This document shows, one piece after another, positions 8,871-17,089 of a DNA stretch of 64,000 nt; position 1 is the stretch's first letter, and each line of letters opens with the position of its first letter. The notes beneath the pieces were generated by a model that saw nothing but the letters and a program-made list of their open reading frames with translations, did not search any database and was not told the DNA's origin. This DNA comes from Streptomyces uncialis. GTDB lineage: Bacteria > Actinomycetota > Actinomycetes > Streptomycetales > Streptomycetaceae. The translations under genes were made by a program, and so were the position numbers. The stretch covers positions 1,922,001 to 1,986,000 of the forward strand of contig NZ_CP109583.1 in the NCBI RefSeq assembly GCF_036250755.1. Reading direction: 5' to 3'.

Positions 8871-10219
8871 TGAACAGTCAGGCCGCCGAACGGTGGGCCC
8901 TCGCCGCGGCGGGCGCCGTGATCATCGCCCTCACCGCCGGGGCGTTCTGGCTCTCCTACGCGCATCTGGCGGAGATCGCCGGACAGCACGGCCTCGGGCA
9001 CTCCCCAGCCCGGCAGTGGGCCTGGCCCGCGTCCCTGGACGCCGCGATCATCGCGGGCGAGCTCCTGATGCTGCGAGCCGGGCTCCGCAAGGAGGTCGAC
9101 TGGTGGGCCATCGCCCTGACCGCCGGCGGGTCGGTCGGATCGATCGCGCTCAACATCGCCGGGGTCAACAGCACCGACCGCGCCGGCTCCATACCCGTCC
9201 TGGACTATGTGGTCGCCGCCGTCCCGCCGACCGCTGCCCTGGTCGCCTTCGGCGTCCTGATGCGGCAGATCCACCAGCTCGTCACCGAACCCACCGACCA
9301 CAGCACGACAACCGCAGCCGACACCACCCCGGAAACGATGCCCGCCACGGTGGCGGAACCCCGCTACATCTCGACCCGGCAGACCGGGACCACCGAGAGG
9401 CCGGACCACGGCACCGGACCGCAAACACGGTCCGAGGGTGCGGACCAGGCTGGCAGCAGCGCCGCGGACCACGCGCGGACCACCGCCGCGGACCAACCGC
9501 CTGTCGGCGCGGACCACGGACCGGCGCCCGGCCCACCGCGAACCAGCACAGTGGACCAACCCGCCGCGGACCAGGACCAAGCCGCCGCGGACCAGTCGGC
9601 CACCGGGCCGGACCACGCACAGACCACCAGCGCGGACCAGACCGACACGGCGGACCAACCGCACACGGATCACAGCCCCAGCACTCCGCGGACCAGCATC
9701 ACCGCAGGTCACACGCCAGACCAGGCTGCGGAGCAACAGCGGACCACCCAGCCCACCACACCTGGAACAGCCGTCGACTACGCGGCGGACCACCCGGTGA
9801 ACACCTCCTCCCACCAGCACACCACCGCGGACCACCGCCCGGACCGGACCGCCGAAAAGCCGGCGGACCACCCGCTCCCAGGCCCGAACCATGCCATCGC
9901 GGTCCGGTCCGTCACCGGACCGGACCACCCGCGGACCACCACCGCGGACCAGACCGCCGACGTCCGTGACCAGCAGCGGACCACCGCCGCGGACCAGGGC
10001 GGGGACGAGCCGGTACCGATGGAGCGGCTCGTCGAAATCGCCCGCGAAGCCGCACTCGCCGAGGGGCGGATGACCCGCCGCGTCATCCGCCCCTATCTCC
10101 GAAGCCTGGACATCCAGATCAGCAACGAACGCTTCAGCGCCCTCCAGACCCTCCTCCAGCAGGACTCAGCACTCGCCCACCTGCCCCAGCCCCAGCGAAA
10201 GGCCCGACCGACCCGATGA
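8870..10219 (+). CDS. DUF2637 membrane protein with long repetitive C-terminal region
   Basis: The first 135 residues hold four predicted membrane segments in the DUF2637 arrangement (ALAAAGAVIIALTAGAFWLSY, SLDAAIIAGELLMLRAG, WAIALTAGGSVGSIALNIAG, VLDYVVAAVPPTAALVAFG). This family is common beside transfer and spread genes of Streptomyces plasmids. Residues 145-385 are low-complexity, built of ADQ, ADH and RTT blocks encoded by GCGGACCA-type repeats. The last 65 residues form a helical, possibly DNA-binding tail (MTRRVIRPYLRSLDIQISNERFSALQ), reminiscent of the end of SpdB-type proteins. The ATG at 8870 was chosen for its TGATG overlap; a GTG at 8867 in the same frame is equally possible. A role in plasmid spread is inferred. 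Confidence 0.75.
   Translation: MNSQAAERWALAAAGAVIIALTAGAFWLSYAHLAEIAGQHGLGHSPARQWAWPASLDAAIIAGELLMLRAGLRKEVDWWAIALTAGGSVGSIALNIAGVNSTDRAGSIPVLDYVVAAVPPTAALVAFGVLMRQIHQLVTEPTDHSTTTAADTTPETMPATVAEPRYISTRQTGTTERPDHGTGPQTRSEGADQAGSSAADHARTTAADQPPVGADHGPAPGPPRTSTVDQPAADQDQAAADQSATGPDHAQTTSADQTDTADQPHTDHSPSTPRTSITAGHTPDQAAEQQRTTQPTTPGTAVDYAADHPVNTSSHQHTTADHRPDRTAEKPADHPLPGPNHAIAVRSVTGPDHPRTTTADQTADVRDQQRTTAADQGGDEPVPMERLVEIAREAALAEGRMTRRVIRPYLRSLDIQISNERFSALQTLLQQDSALAHLPQPQRKARPTR
9402..9998. repeat. array of about 22 GCGGACCA-type direct repeats inside DUF2637 gene
   Basis: The octamer GCGGACCA, or its one-base variant CCGGACCA or GTGGACCA, recurs about 22 times in 600 bases at irregular spacing. 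It is read in two frames: GCG-GAC-CA gives ADQ/ADH, and CGG-ACC-A gives RTT/RTS. All copies have the same orientation. Confidence 0.8.
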
Positions 10220-10407
10220 AGACCTGCCACCGCTTCACCCGCATCCGCACCGGCTACGAGCAGGACATCCAGTACCTGCGCAGCCACTCCGAGCGCCACG
10301 AGGGCAAACCGTCGGCGAAGGCCAGCGCGAAGCACGCCGCCGGCGCGAAGCGGGCCATGGCCCGCGCCCTGAACCGGCACTACGAGCGCTGCCCCGAATG
10401 CGGCTGA
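10216..10407 (+). CDS. small basic protein ending in CPECG
   Basis: The 63-residue basic protein (MKTCHRFTRIRTGYEQDIQYLRSHSERHEG...) has two cysteine-bearing ends, CH near the start and CPECG at the C-terminus, and could bind zinc. The ATG overlaps the stop of the DUF2637 gene (ATGA), so it belongs to the same operon. No family was recognised. Confidence 0.65.
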   Translation: MKTCHRFTRIRTGYEQDIQYLRSHSERHEGKPSAKASAKHAAGAKRAMARALNRHYERCPECG

Positions 10408-10506
10408 ACCCCGCACAGCAGGCCCCAAGCCTGCGGCTAACCCCCTCCTCGTGTCCGTGGTGGTGCCCCGCGCCGCACCGGGACACCACCATCCGAAAGG
10501 CCCCAC

Positions 10507-10743
10507 ATGCACCGCAACATCCCGCCCGCCTGGGCGGACCCAGCAGCCGAAGCCCACGTCTGGGCGGACATCCTGCTCCGCCGCCGACTCCTACACGCCG
10601 CCGTTCTCGGCCCGACCGGGCAATGGCTCGTCCAACGCACCCCCACCGCACCCGTACGTCTGCTCGACGGACCCGCCGAGATGATCCGTTTGGCCGCCCA
10701 CATCCAGTACCGGCTCCGCACCGAGGAGACCCGCGCCCGATGA
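10507..10743 (+). CDS. small hypothetical protein
   Basis: The 78-residue protein (MHRNIPPAWADPAAEAHVWADILLRRRLLHA...) has GAAAGG six bases before its ATG. It reads as a compact alpha/beta fold without membrane segments or cysteines. It lies between the DUF2637 operon and the palindrome preceding MobC. No function is assigned. Confidence 0.6.
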   Translation: MHRNIPPAWADPAAEAHVWADILLRRRLLHAAVLGPTGQWLVQRTPTAPVRLLDGPAEMIRLAAHIQYRLRTEETRAR

Positions 10744-10816
10744 CACACCCGAACACGGCCGCCCCCACCAACGAGGGCTCGCGGGGCCCCAACTCGACCC
10801 GAGGACGAGCAAGTTA

Positions 10817-10855
10817 TCCCATAAGTAGCACTCCCATCGGGAGTGCTACTTATGG
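10817..10855. other. oriT: 18-3-18 perfect inverted repeat, candidate oriT
   Basis: Arms CCCATAAGTAGCACTCCC and its exact complement flank a three-base ATC loop. It is the strongest perfect palindrome noticed in the window. It lies just upstream of mobC and the relaxase, where oriT normally sits, and AT content is locally raised. The left arm contains TAAGT followed by a GC/C-rich stretch, loosely recalling nic regions of the RSF1010 type. Function is inferred from position only; a terminator is less likely because no T tract follows. Confidence 0.55.
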
Positions 10856-10994
10856 GTTCCCTGCTCCGGGGGTGGCGGGGTCGGACCCGCGCCGGGGGGC
10901 GCGGGTCCGGGCGGATGAGGCCGGGGGCGGCCCTCATCCGGAGGAGGAGACGCCCGAGCCGTGTCACGCATCCAACTGCACGCACACAGAGAGC

Positions 10995-11402
10995 GTGCCG
11001 TCCCCGCCGCGCCGTAATCGTGCGCGCAAGAAGCCCGCCGACAAGCGCGTGAACATGATCGCCAGCCGCTTCAGCGACGACGAGAAGAAGCGTCTGCTCG
11101 CCGCCGCCGAAGCGTGTTCCATGACTCCGTCCGGCTTCCTCGCCCGTGCCGCTCTCGCAGCCGCCCGTGATCTGTCGCGCAGCGCCGCCGAGGTCGCCGA
11201 AGAACGCGAGATGCTCACCGAGTTGTTCGCGCTGCGCCGCCACCTCGGCCACATCGGCAACAACCTGAACCAGGTCGCCAGGACCCTCAACTCCGGAGCC
11301 GACGCCCCTCAGACAGAAGCGGTGCTCCAGGCCGTCCGCCGGGCGGCCCGGCGGGTCGAGGAGTTCACCCAGCAGCGCGTACGGCAAGCGGGCCCGGCGT
11401 GA
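10995..11402 (+). CDS. mobC: MobC-like relaxosome accessory protein
   Basis: The protein carries a ribbon-helix-helix-like segment (NMIASRFSDDEKKRLLAAAEACSMTPSGFLARAAL). It then has the MobC signature LTELFALRRHLGHIGNNLNQVARTLNSG, typical of PF05713 relaxosome proteins. These bind near oriT and help the relaxase open DNA. The GTG at 10995 gives the usual length of about 135 residues. The frame is open upstream to an ATG at 10740, but that would translate through the palindrome, so the later start is preferred. Its end overlaps the relaxase start (GTGA). Confidence 0.85.
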   Translation: MPSPPRRNRARKKPADKRVNMIASRFSDDEKKRLLAAAEACSMTPSGFLARAALAAARDLSRSAAEVAEEREMLTELFALRRHLGHIGNNLNQVARTLNSGADAPQTEAVLQAVRRAARRVEEFTQQRVRQAGPA

Positions 11403-13126
11403 TCCCCCGGGTCCACAAACGCGGAACGCGCACAATCGGCCTCCTCTACTACCTGTACGGCCCCGGCACGCACGAGGAGCACATCGACCCGCACCTGGTC
11501 GCGGCCTGGGACAGTCTCGCCCCCGACCCCGGCCGCGACCCCGAAGCGTCGTACGCCGATCTCCAGCAACTCCTCGACCAGCCCGTCGAAGCGGCCGTAG
11601 GCCGGCGTGGGAAGCCGCACGTCTGGCACCTGTCGGTGCGGGCCGCGCCCGAGGACCCGGTCCTGACGGACGAGCAGTGGGGCGAGATCGCCCGCCGGAT
11701 GGTCGCGGCCACCGGCATCGCCCCCGAAGGCGACACCGCCGGTTGCCGCTGGGCAGCCGTCCGGCACGCCGACGACCACATCCACATCATCGCCACCCTG
11801 ACCCGCGAGGACGGGCGCACCCCCCGGCTCAACAACGACGCCGCCCGCGCCCAGGCCGAAGCCCGTCTCCTCGAAGCCGAATACGGCCTTCGCCGTCTCG
11901 CCGCCGGTGACGGAACCGCCGCTCAGCGGCCGACCAGTGCCGAACGGCACAAGGCCACCAGGGAGAAAAGGGAGCGCACGCCGCGGGAGGAGCTGCGGGA
12001 GACGGTCCGCCGGGCGGTGGCCGGCACCCAGGACGAGACGGAGTTCTTCGACCGGCTGGCCGCCGCCGGGCTCCTCGTCCGGTGCCGGGTCGCACCGTCG
12101 GGGGACCTGCTCGGGTACACCGTCGCCCTGCCTGACGACCGCAACGGCCAGGGCGAACCGGTCTTCTACTCAGGTTCCAAGCTCGCCCCCGACCTCAGCC
12201 TCCCCCGACTTCGCGAACGCTGGACCGCTCCGGTCGGGCAGGCGGTGGAGAGCGCGGAGGAGCAGCCGCCCGTGGAGCTCGAGCCGGTGACCGCCGGTCC
12301 GGCGGGGGCACGGCGGCGGGCGGCGTCGGCAGTGTGGCAGGCAGTGCTGGTCGTGGACCAGGGCGACGACGGCCTGGTGGCCGGGCAGGTCGCCGGCGCC
12401 GGGGAAGTCCTCGACGCGCTGGCGAAGACCTCGGCCGCTCACACCCGTCGACAGCTCGCGGACGCCGCTTTCGCGTTCGAGCGGGCGACCCGGTCTCACG
12501 TCCGGGCCGCCGCCGGGCACGACCGGGCGCTGCGGCGGGCCGCCCGGGAGCTCGCCCACGGCGGACCGGCGCTGGGGCGGGGCGAGGACGGCGCGACCAC
12601 GGCGATGCTGATCGACATGGTGTTCTTCCTGGTGACCGCCGCCGCGCACTGGCACGCACGCAAGGGGCACGAGCAGCAGGCCGCCGCCGCCCGGCAGACG
12701 GCCGAACACCTGCGCGCCGCCTACCAGCAGTCCGCCGCGTACCCGCTGGGCGTCATCCATGAACGAGGCCGCCAACTCGCCCTGGCGGTTCAGCGGCAGC
12801 AGGCCGCAGTCGTACGGACCGCGGTGCCGGAGCTCGCCGAGCAGGTCCTGGGCGCGGCAGCCTGGCCCGCGCTGGCCGCGACCCTCGCCGACGCCCAGGT
12901 CGCCGGCCACGACCCCGCCTGCCTCCTCGCCGACGCCGCCGGACGCCGGGAGCTGGACACCGCCGGCTCAATCGCCGAAGTGCTGGTGTGGCGGCTGCGC
13001 CGCATGGCCGACCTCCCCGCCGACACCAGCGCCCAACCCCCCGTCGCCGTGCGGGCGACGGCCACACGGCAACCGAAGTCCCGGCCCTACGCCAACCGTT
13101 CTCACCAGCGGCGAAACACTCAGTGA
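11399..13126 (+). CDS. relaxase / mobilisation nuclease
   Basis: The 575-residue relaxase has the histidine triad motif HADDHIHII near residue 122, preceded by the conserved GCRWAAVRH. An upstream region (HVWHLSVRAAPEDPVLTDEQWGEIA) fits the MobA/VirD2-like fold (MOBP/MOBQ-type). A tyrosine near the N-terminus (LLYYLYGPG, residues 15-20) is the expected nicking nucleophile. Residues 210-260 form a second small domain (DRLAAAGLLVRCRVAPSGDLLGYTVALP), and the C-terminal half is alanine-rich helical. It would nick oriT and pilot the strand into the recipient. The GTG start overlaps mobC by four bases. Confidence 0.88.
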   Translation: MIPRVHKRGTRTIGLLYYLYGPGTHEEHIDPHLVAAWDSLAPDPGRDPEASYADLQQLLDQPVEAAVGRRGKPHVWHLSVRAAPEDPVLTDEQWGEIARRMVAATGIAPEGDTAGCRWAAVRHADDHIHIIATLTREDGRTPRLNNDAARAQAEARLLEAEYGLRRLAAGDGTAAQRPTSAERHKATREKRERTPREELRETVRRAVAGTQDETEFFDRLAAAGLLVRCRVAPSGDLLGYTVALPDDRNGQGEPVFYSGSKLAPDLSLPRLRERWTAPVGQAVESAEEQPPVELEPVTAGPAGARRRAASAVWQAVLVVDQGDDGLVAGQVAGAGEVLDALAKTSAAHTRRQLADAAFAFERATRSHVRAAAGHDRALRRAARELAHGGPALGRGEDGATTAMLIDMVFFLVTAAAHWHARKGHEQQAAAARQTAEHLRAAYQQSAAYPLGVIHERGRQLALAVQRQQAAVVRTAVPELAEQVLGAAAWPALAATLADAQVAGHDPACLLADAAGRRELDTAGSIAEVLVWRLRRMADLPADTSAQPPVAVRATATRQPKSRPYANRSHQRRNTQ

Positions 13127-13195
13127 TTAATGAATTTCAGAGTTGAAGCCGGACAGATGTATGGGGCACGCTCTGTGTGGCCCGAGGGACACAAC

Positions 13196-13648
13196 ATGAG
13201 GGAGAGCAGGTTGTTCAAGCGACGCGACAACCGTGAGTGGCGCGAAACCCGGCGCGCGGCCCAGGGGATGATGGAGTGGGCACAGCGCCAGCCGGACCCC
13301 GATGCCCGTCCCGAAACCGTCCCGGCGACCGACCCGGCCTCCTCCCCGGTGGTGGACGACTTCCTGCCCCCGGGCCTGCTGGCGGCCTCTCAGGGCGGGG
13401 TGACCGGGATGATGATGCCCTGGAAGGGGCCTCTGGTCGTCGAGGGCGAGGTCCGCGAGTGCCCGCGGTGCGGCGCGTACCGCGACGTTGTCCTCCTCGC
13501 CATGGGGGACAGCGTGTGGCGCCGCTGCCGTGAGGGCCACGAGACCCTCGACCCCGTCCTGGACGGCGCGTGGTTCAACCGTCACAGCGGCCCCATGGCA
13601 CACCGATTCGACAGTCTCGGCGAGGGCCTGCGCCACCTCGGCCACTGA
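13196..13648 (+). CDS. hypothetical protein with zinc-ribbon-like motif
   Basis: The protein (about 150 residues) begins MRESRLFKRRDNREWRETRRAAQ. Its C-terminal half has ECPRCGAYRDVVLL...WRRCREGHE, resembling a single zinc ribbon. The ATG at 13196 has GAGGGA six bases upstream; the in-frame ATG at 13130 has no ribosome site. It follows the relaxase and is probably part of the same element module. No family name is assigned. Confidence 0.65.
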   Translation: MRESRLFKRRDNREWRETRRAAQGMMEWAQRQPDPDARPETVPATDPASSPVVDDFLPPGLLAASQGGVTGMMMPWKGPLVVEGEVRECPRCGAYRDVVLLAMGDSVWRRCREGHETLDPVLDGAWFNRHSGPMAHRFDSLGEGLRHLGH

Positions 13649-13724
13649 CCTCCGGTCCCCCTACCCCGCCGAACCGGAGGTTCGGCCAGTCAGACCCTCC
13701 GCACCAATCCCCTGGGGTACCCGC

Positions 13725-14429
13725 ATGCGCCGCCGTTCCACCACCGCCGTCCTCGCCCTGACCGCCCTCACGCTCCTGACCCTCCCGGGCTGCTCCAGCG
13801 ACAGCCCCTCCCCAGCCGCTCCCACCCCGACCGGTACCGCCGCCGAGCCCAAGGCCGCGGTAGACGACGCGAAGCCCGCGAAGGTTCTGACGCCGGCGCA
13901 GCTGCGGGAGCGGCTGCTGGACGAGGCCGATCTCGGGCAGGGGTACACCCGCAAGCCGAAGCGGGACGTCAGCCGGGACGATGTGACGGTGATCGGATGC
14001 CCCGCGCTGGAGAAGCTCGGCGGCGACGCGGCGGCCGGCGGCTCCCTGAACTTCCCGAACCGGGCGAAGGCCGCGTTCACGTACACGGGCAGTGCCGACT
14101 CGGAGGTCACCGAGGAGCTGTACAGCGACACCGCGACCAGGCTCTCCACGGGCACGAAGCGGATCTTCGATGCCATGGTCTCCTGCCCGGTGTACCAGGT
14201 CGTGGTCGGCAGCACCCCGGTCAGGATGGCCACCCAGAAGATCACCGCCCCGGCACTGGGCGACGAGCAGTGGTCCCAGCTGCTGACCTTCACCACCGGC
14301 GGGCGTGACAGCGTCGTCAGGCAGACGGCGGTCCGCACCGGCACGCTGCTCGTGATCGTGTCCGGTTCCCCCGGCCTCGTCGACACTCATGTGGACAAGG
14401 CCCTCGCCAAGGCCGGGTCGCCGAGCTGA
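13725..14429 (+). CDS. secreted lipoprotein, sensor-like extracellular domain
   Basis: The 234-residue protein opens with a lipoprotein signal peptide (RRRSTTAVLALTALTLLTLPGCSS); the lipobox LPGC makes Cys-23 the lipidated residue. A serine/proline linker follows, then a domain with two further cysteines (VIGCPALEKL and MVSCPVYQVV) spaced like the PknH-type extracellular sensor fold of actinobacteria. It would sit on the outer face of the membrane. The hairpin at 14452-14482 ends the transcript. A role in entry exclusion or surface sensing is possible but not shown. Confidence 0.75.
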   Translation: MRRRSTTAVLALTALTLLTLPGCSSDSPSPAAPTPTGTAAEPKAAVDDAKPAKVLTPAQLRERLLDEADLGQGYTRKPKRDVSRDDVTVIGCPALEKLGGDAAAGGSLNFPNRAKAAFTYTGSADSEVTEELYSDTATRLSTGTKRIFDAMVSCPVYQVVVGSTPVRMATQKITAPALGDEQWSQLLTFTTGGRDSVVRQTAVRTGTLLVIVSGSPGLVDTHVDKALAKAGSPS

Positions 14430-14451
14430 AGTCCCTTTCGTCCAGAGGGAG

Positions 14452-14482
14452 ACCTGCCGCGGACCATTCGTCCACGGCAGGT
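14452..14482 (+). terminator. terminator hairpin after lipoprotein gene
   Basis: Stem ACCTGCCG-C-GGAC pairs with GTCC-A-CGGCAGGT around a five-base loop, 22 bases after the stop codon. The T tract is weak, as is usual in Streptomyces. Confidence 0.65.
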
Positions 14483-14517
14483 TCCGGCTTGCTCGGACCA
14501 GAGCTCGGGCGTCGTGG

Positions 14518-14673
14518 TCACGCCCGCAGGATCACGGCCGTGACCGCGACTCCCGCCGCGTACCCGACTAGCGATACCTGCCACTCCGTGTACCCGCTAC
14601 GGGCTGCCCACCGCTGGGCGCATGCCCGCGCGACCGCTGCCGCCACCACCGCCACCGTCTTCTTCGACACCAC
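14518..14673 (-). CDS. possible small membrane protein
   Basis: A 51-codon ORF (VVSKKTVAVVAAAVARACAQRW...) has a strong AAGGAGG five bases before a GTG-GTG start. Two hydrophobic stretches (VAVVAAAVARA and VSLVGYAAGVAVTAVIL) suggest a small membrane or membrane-associated protein. It is antisense to the surrounding genes and lies between two + strand genes. The ribosome site is the main support. Confidence 0.45.
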   Translation of the reverse strand: MVSKKTVAVVAAAVARACAQRWAARSGYTEWQVSLVGYAAGVAVTAVILRA

Positions 14674-14812
14674 AGCATCCTCCTTGTGTACGGGGGGCGT
14701 GACCGCCCCGCGCGAGCGGCACCGCCAGTTCGGCGGGCCTGTTCTCCTGACACAAGCACCGCGCCAGGCGTCCCGGCAACGGTCGAGGCCCCGGATGCGA
14801 GATGCCGGCCCT

Positions 14813-14840
14813 CCTGCCGGGAGTACCTCCTCCCGGCAGG
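14813..14840. other. strong hairpin upstream of MerR-like gene
   Basis: Stem CCTGCCGGGAG pairs exactly with CTCCCGGCAGG around a six-base loop. It sits 64 bases before the ATG at 14904. It could terminate transcripts from either side or act as an operator; there is no T tract to decide. Confidence 0.45.
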
Positions 14841-14903
14841 CCCTCCCATCCCGTCTTCGGCCGCCCCCTGCCCCTCGGGGACGGGGCGCACTAGGCTGCG
14901 CCG

Positions 14904-16046
14904 ATGAGCCCTGCCACGCCCCCCAGTCCGCCGCCGACACACCCGGGCCTAGACGGCGCCGCACTTCTCCGGAGGGCCCGTCGCGCGGGGTTCCCCTTCA
15001 CTGAACGGCAGTTGGAGACGCTGCGCGCCCAGGGGCTCATTCCGCGCCCCCGCCGGGCCTCGAACCGGGGGATCACTCCGGTGTGGGTCTACCCGCCCGG
15101 CACCGAGCGGCAGATCGTGTCCCTGGGCCGCTGGCGGCAGCGCACGAAGGACCTCGGCGTACTCCGTGTCCTGCTGTGGCTGGAGGGCTTCCCCGTCCCG
15201 ACAAGTGCCGCCCGCAGCGCGCTCGTCGCCGCCCTTCACACAGCCGAGGACACCTTTCGGAAGCACATCACGCCGTCACCGGCTCCGGCCGCCGCGCCGG
15301 GGTCCGCCGTCGGCCAGGAACCCATCGCGTCCCTCGCCGCCGAACTCGCATCGAAGCGGGGCCCCGACGCTCTCCCCCGCCCGATCCGGCAGTCGGCCGC
15401 TGATCGGGTCCGCTCCGTCGAGCTGCTCCTGCGCACCTTCGGACTCGGTGAAGTTCCCACCGCGTCCGACAGCGAAGCCTTCGAGATCGAACGGCTTCTC
15501 GGTGTCGCCCCGGGCCGCCGGCAGAAGGTGGACGGCGCGGGCCCGTGGCTCACCGGCTCGCCCCACGACCTGCTCTCCGCCGGGCCCACTCTGGCCCTGC
15601 CGGTCCTCGCCCAAACGATGGAGACCGCTTCGGACTCCGAGCTGGAAGAAGCCCGCCCCTTCGCCCGCTCCCTATTCCATCTGAGGCCTCTCGCCGCCCG
15701 GCTCATCGGCGCGACCCACGGCAACGACAATCACGCGGGCTTCGGCGGGATCGCCCACTTGGACGAGGAACCCGAGCTGGGCCCGCTGATGGTTGCCATG
15801 ACGGTCGGCATGCGCCGCACGGCACCGGAGATGGCTGACAGCCTCGCTGCCATCCATGACTCCCTGCAATCCGCCCCTGACGCGATGGCCGCCATCAAAG
15901 CCCTTTTGGACATGCCGCAGGGGGTGGTGGACCAGAATCTCGCCGGGCAACCGGTCTCAGTCCGGCACCGGTTCGACCGAGCGGTCGAGGCCGCTCTGGA
16001 GGGAAGGATCCATGCGGGCCCCTGCGGGAACAGCTCAACTACGTGA
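14904..16046 (+). CDS. hypothetical protein with MerR-like N-terminal helix-turn-helix
   Basis: The 380-residue protein has an N-terminal segment at residues 20-55 (LLRRARRAGFPFTERQLETLRAQGLIPRPRR) that resembles a MerR-type winged helix recognising promoter DNA. The rest is helical without recognised domains. No ribosome site precedes the ATG. A TAGGCT hexamer ends eight bases before it, which fits a -10 box of a leaderless mRNA. A perfect 17-bp terminator stem lies downstream at 16117. It is probably a DNA-binding regulator or partition-type protein; the evidence for this is limited to the N-terminal motif. Confidence 0.6.
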   Translation: MSPATPPSPPPTHPGLDGAALLRRARRAGFPFTERQLETLRAQGLIPRPRRASNRGITPVWVYPPGTERQIVSLGRWRQRTKDLGVLRVLLWLEGFPVPTSAARSALVAALHTAEDTFRKHITPSPAPAAAPGSAVGQEPIASLAAELASKRGPDALPRPIRQSAADRVRSVELLLRTFGLGEVPTASDSEAFEIERLLGVAPGRRQKVDGAGPWLTGSPHDLLSAGPTLALPVLAQTMETASDSELEEARPFARSLFHLRPLAARLIGATHGNDNHAGFGGIAHLDEEPELGPLMVAMTVGMRRTAPEMADSLAAIHDSLQSAPDAMAAIKALLDMPQGVVDQNLAGQPVSVRHRFDRAVEAALEGRIHAGPCGNSSTT

Positions 16047-16116
16047 GGCGGGGGACGCCGCAAGGCCAGAACAGCTCCCACAGAGTCGGCCACAGTCGAC
16101 GGGAGACAACGTGAAG

Positions 16117-16156
16117 GCCCGGAGGGCCAGGCCGACAGTGGCCTGGCCCTCCGGGC
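16117..16156 (+). terminator. perfect 17-bp terminator stem
   Basis: GCCCGGAGGGCCAGGCC pairs fully with its complement around a six-base loop, followed by TTTC. It lies 70 bases after the stop at 16046 and could serve both this gene and the convergent minus-strand gene ending at 16207. Confidence 0.85.
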
Positions 16157-16206
16157 TTTCGGGCTGTCCGCCGCCCGTCCTCGACGGAACGCGGTGCTGA
16201 TGCGGT

Positions 16207-16455
16207 TCAGCGTGGGGGCCGCCGGACGGTGACGAGCCGGTCGCGCCGCAGGCGCAGATCGCTCAACCGTTCCTCTGCGGGGAGGTAGACGAGGAGGTCG
16301 GTGTGGCTCTCCCCCGCCCGGTCGGCGACCGCGACGACGTAGTGCCTCTCCGCACAGCCGGAAAGGGTGTAAGCGTCGCCTGCGTCGAGGGTGCTGGCAC
16401 GGTCCTCGAAGATGTCGACCCGGTTCTGGTCCCAGGTCCGGGCCTTGTCCTGCAT
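16207..16455 (-). CDS. small hypothetical protein, coupled to preceding ORF
   Basis: The 82-residue protein (MQDKARTWDQNRVDIFEDRASTLDAGDAYTLSG...) has the look of a compact beta-rich domain. Its ATG overlaps the TGA of the preceding minus-strand frame (TGATG), suggesting translational coupling. The same frame stays open far upstream, but that part lacks protein-like composition. No family was recognised. Confidence 0.5.
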   Translation of the reverse strand: MQDKARTWDQNRVDIFEDRASTLDAGDAYTLSGCAERHYVVAVADRAGESHTDLLVYLPAEERLSDLRLRRDRLVTVRRPPR

Positions 16456-16871
16456 CAGGGGCAGGTGAAAATCTGCCGGGCGACCTCGGCCTCCTCCCAG
16501 CGGCGGCGACACGACGCGCACTCGTTGACGGAGCCGGGGTGGGGGCCGGAGAGCGGGCGTTCGCAGAACCCCTTGCCCGTCACGCTGTTGCGACGGTGCC
16601 CGGTGACGAGGTTGCCGCGGGCAAGCGGTGCCCAGCAGGGTGTCGTCGCCGTGGCACGGCTCACCCCCCGGAGGCGGGGACAGTTCGCCCGCCCTCCGGT
16701 GCAGCGCGTCAAGGGCGTCGCTGAGCCGGGTGCACATCGAGCAGCGCCGACCGGTGGTGACCGGCCGGGTGTCAAGGGGTCTGCCGCAGTAGGAGAAGAG
16801 GTGTCCGGGGATGGGCCGGTGCCCGGCCCCACCCCGTCCGGTGCCGACTGCGGGCCGAACCCCGGGTTCAC
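16455..16871 (-). CDS. putative zinc-ribbon protein, uncertain boundaries
   Basis: This frame ends in a convincing segment (GFCERPLSGPHPGSVNECASCRRRWEEAEVARQIFTCP) with a CxxC-type zinc-binding pattern. Its N-terminal part is proline-rich and may be a shadow. In the neighbouring frame further upstream, a similar pattern (YCGRPLDTRPVTTGRRCSMCTRL) appears, so two related zinc-ribbon genes or one frameshifted gene may be present between 16455 and about 16990. The start is not determined. Confidence 0.35.
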   Translation of the reverse strand: MNPGFGPQSAPDGVGPGTGPSPDTSSPTAADPLTPGRSPPVGAARCAPGSATPLTRCTGGRANCPRLRGVSRATATTPCWAPLARGNLVTGHRRNSVTGKGFCERPLSGPHPGSVNECASCRRRWEEAEVARQIFTCP

Positions 16872-17089
16872 CGCCGGGATGCGGAGCGGTGGTGAGAACC
16901 AGGAGGGCGCGGACGCAACTCTGGCAGGGGGTGTGGGCGGTGAGATCGGAGATGGGGTGCAGGTCGGGTGTGTGGGTGGCGCAGGCGGTCACCGCGACGG
17001 CGCCAAGCATGGCGCCGTGGTGAACGGTGCCGTTCACGGGGCCGACAGCGAGACGGATCAGCGTCAGCGGCAAAGAACCTCCGAGGAGC

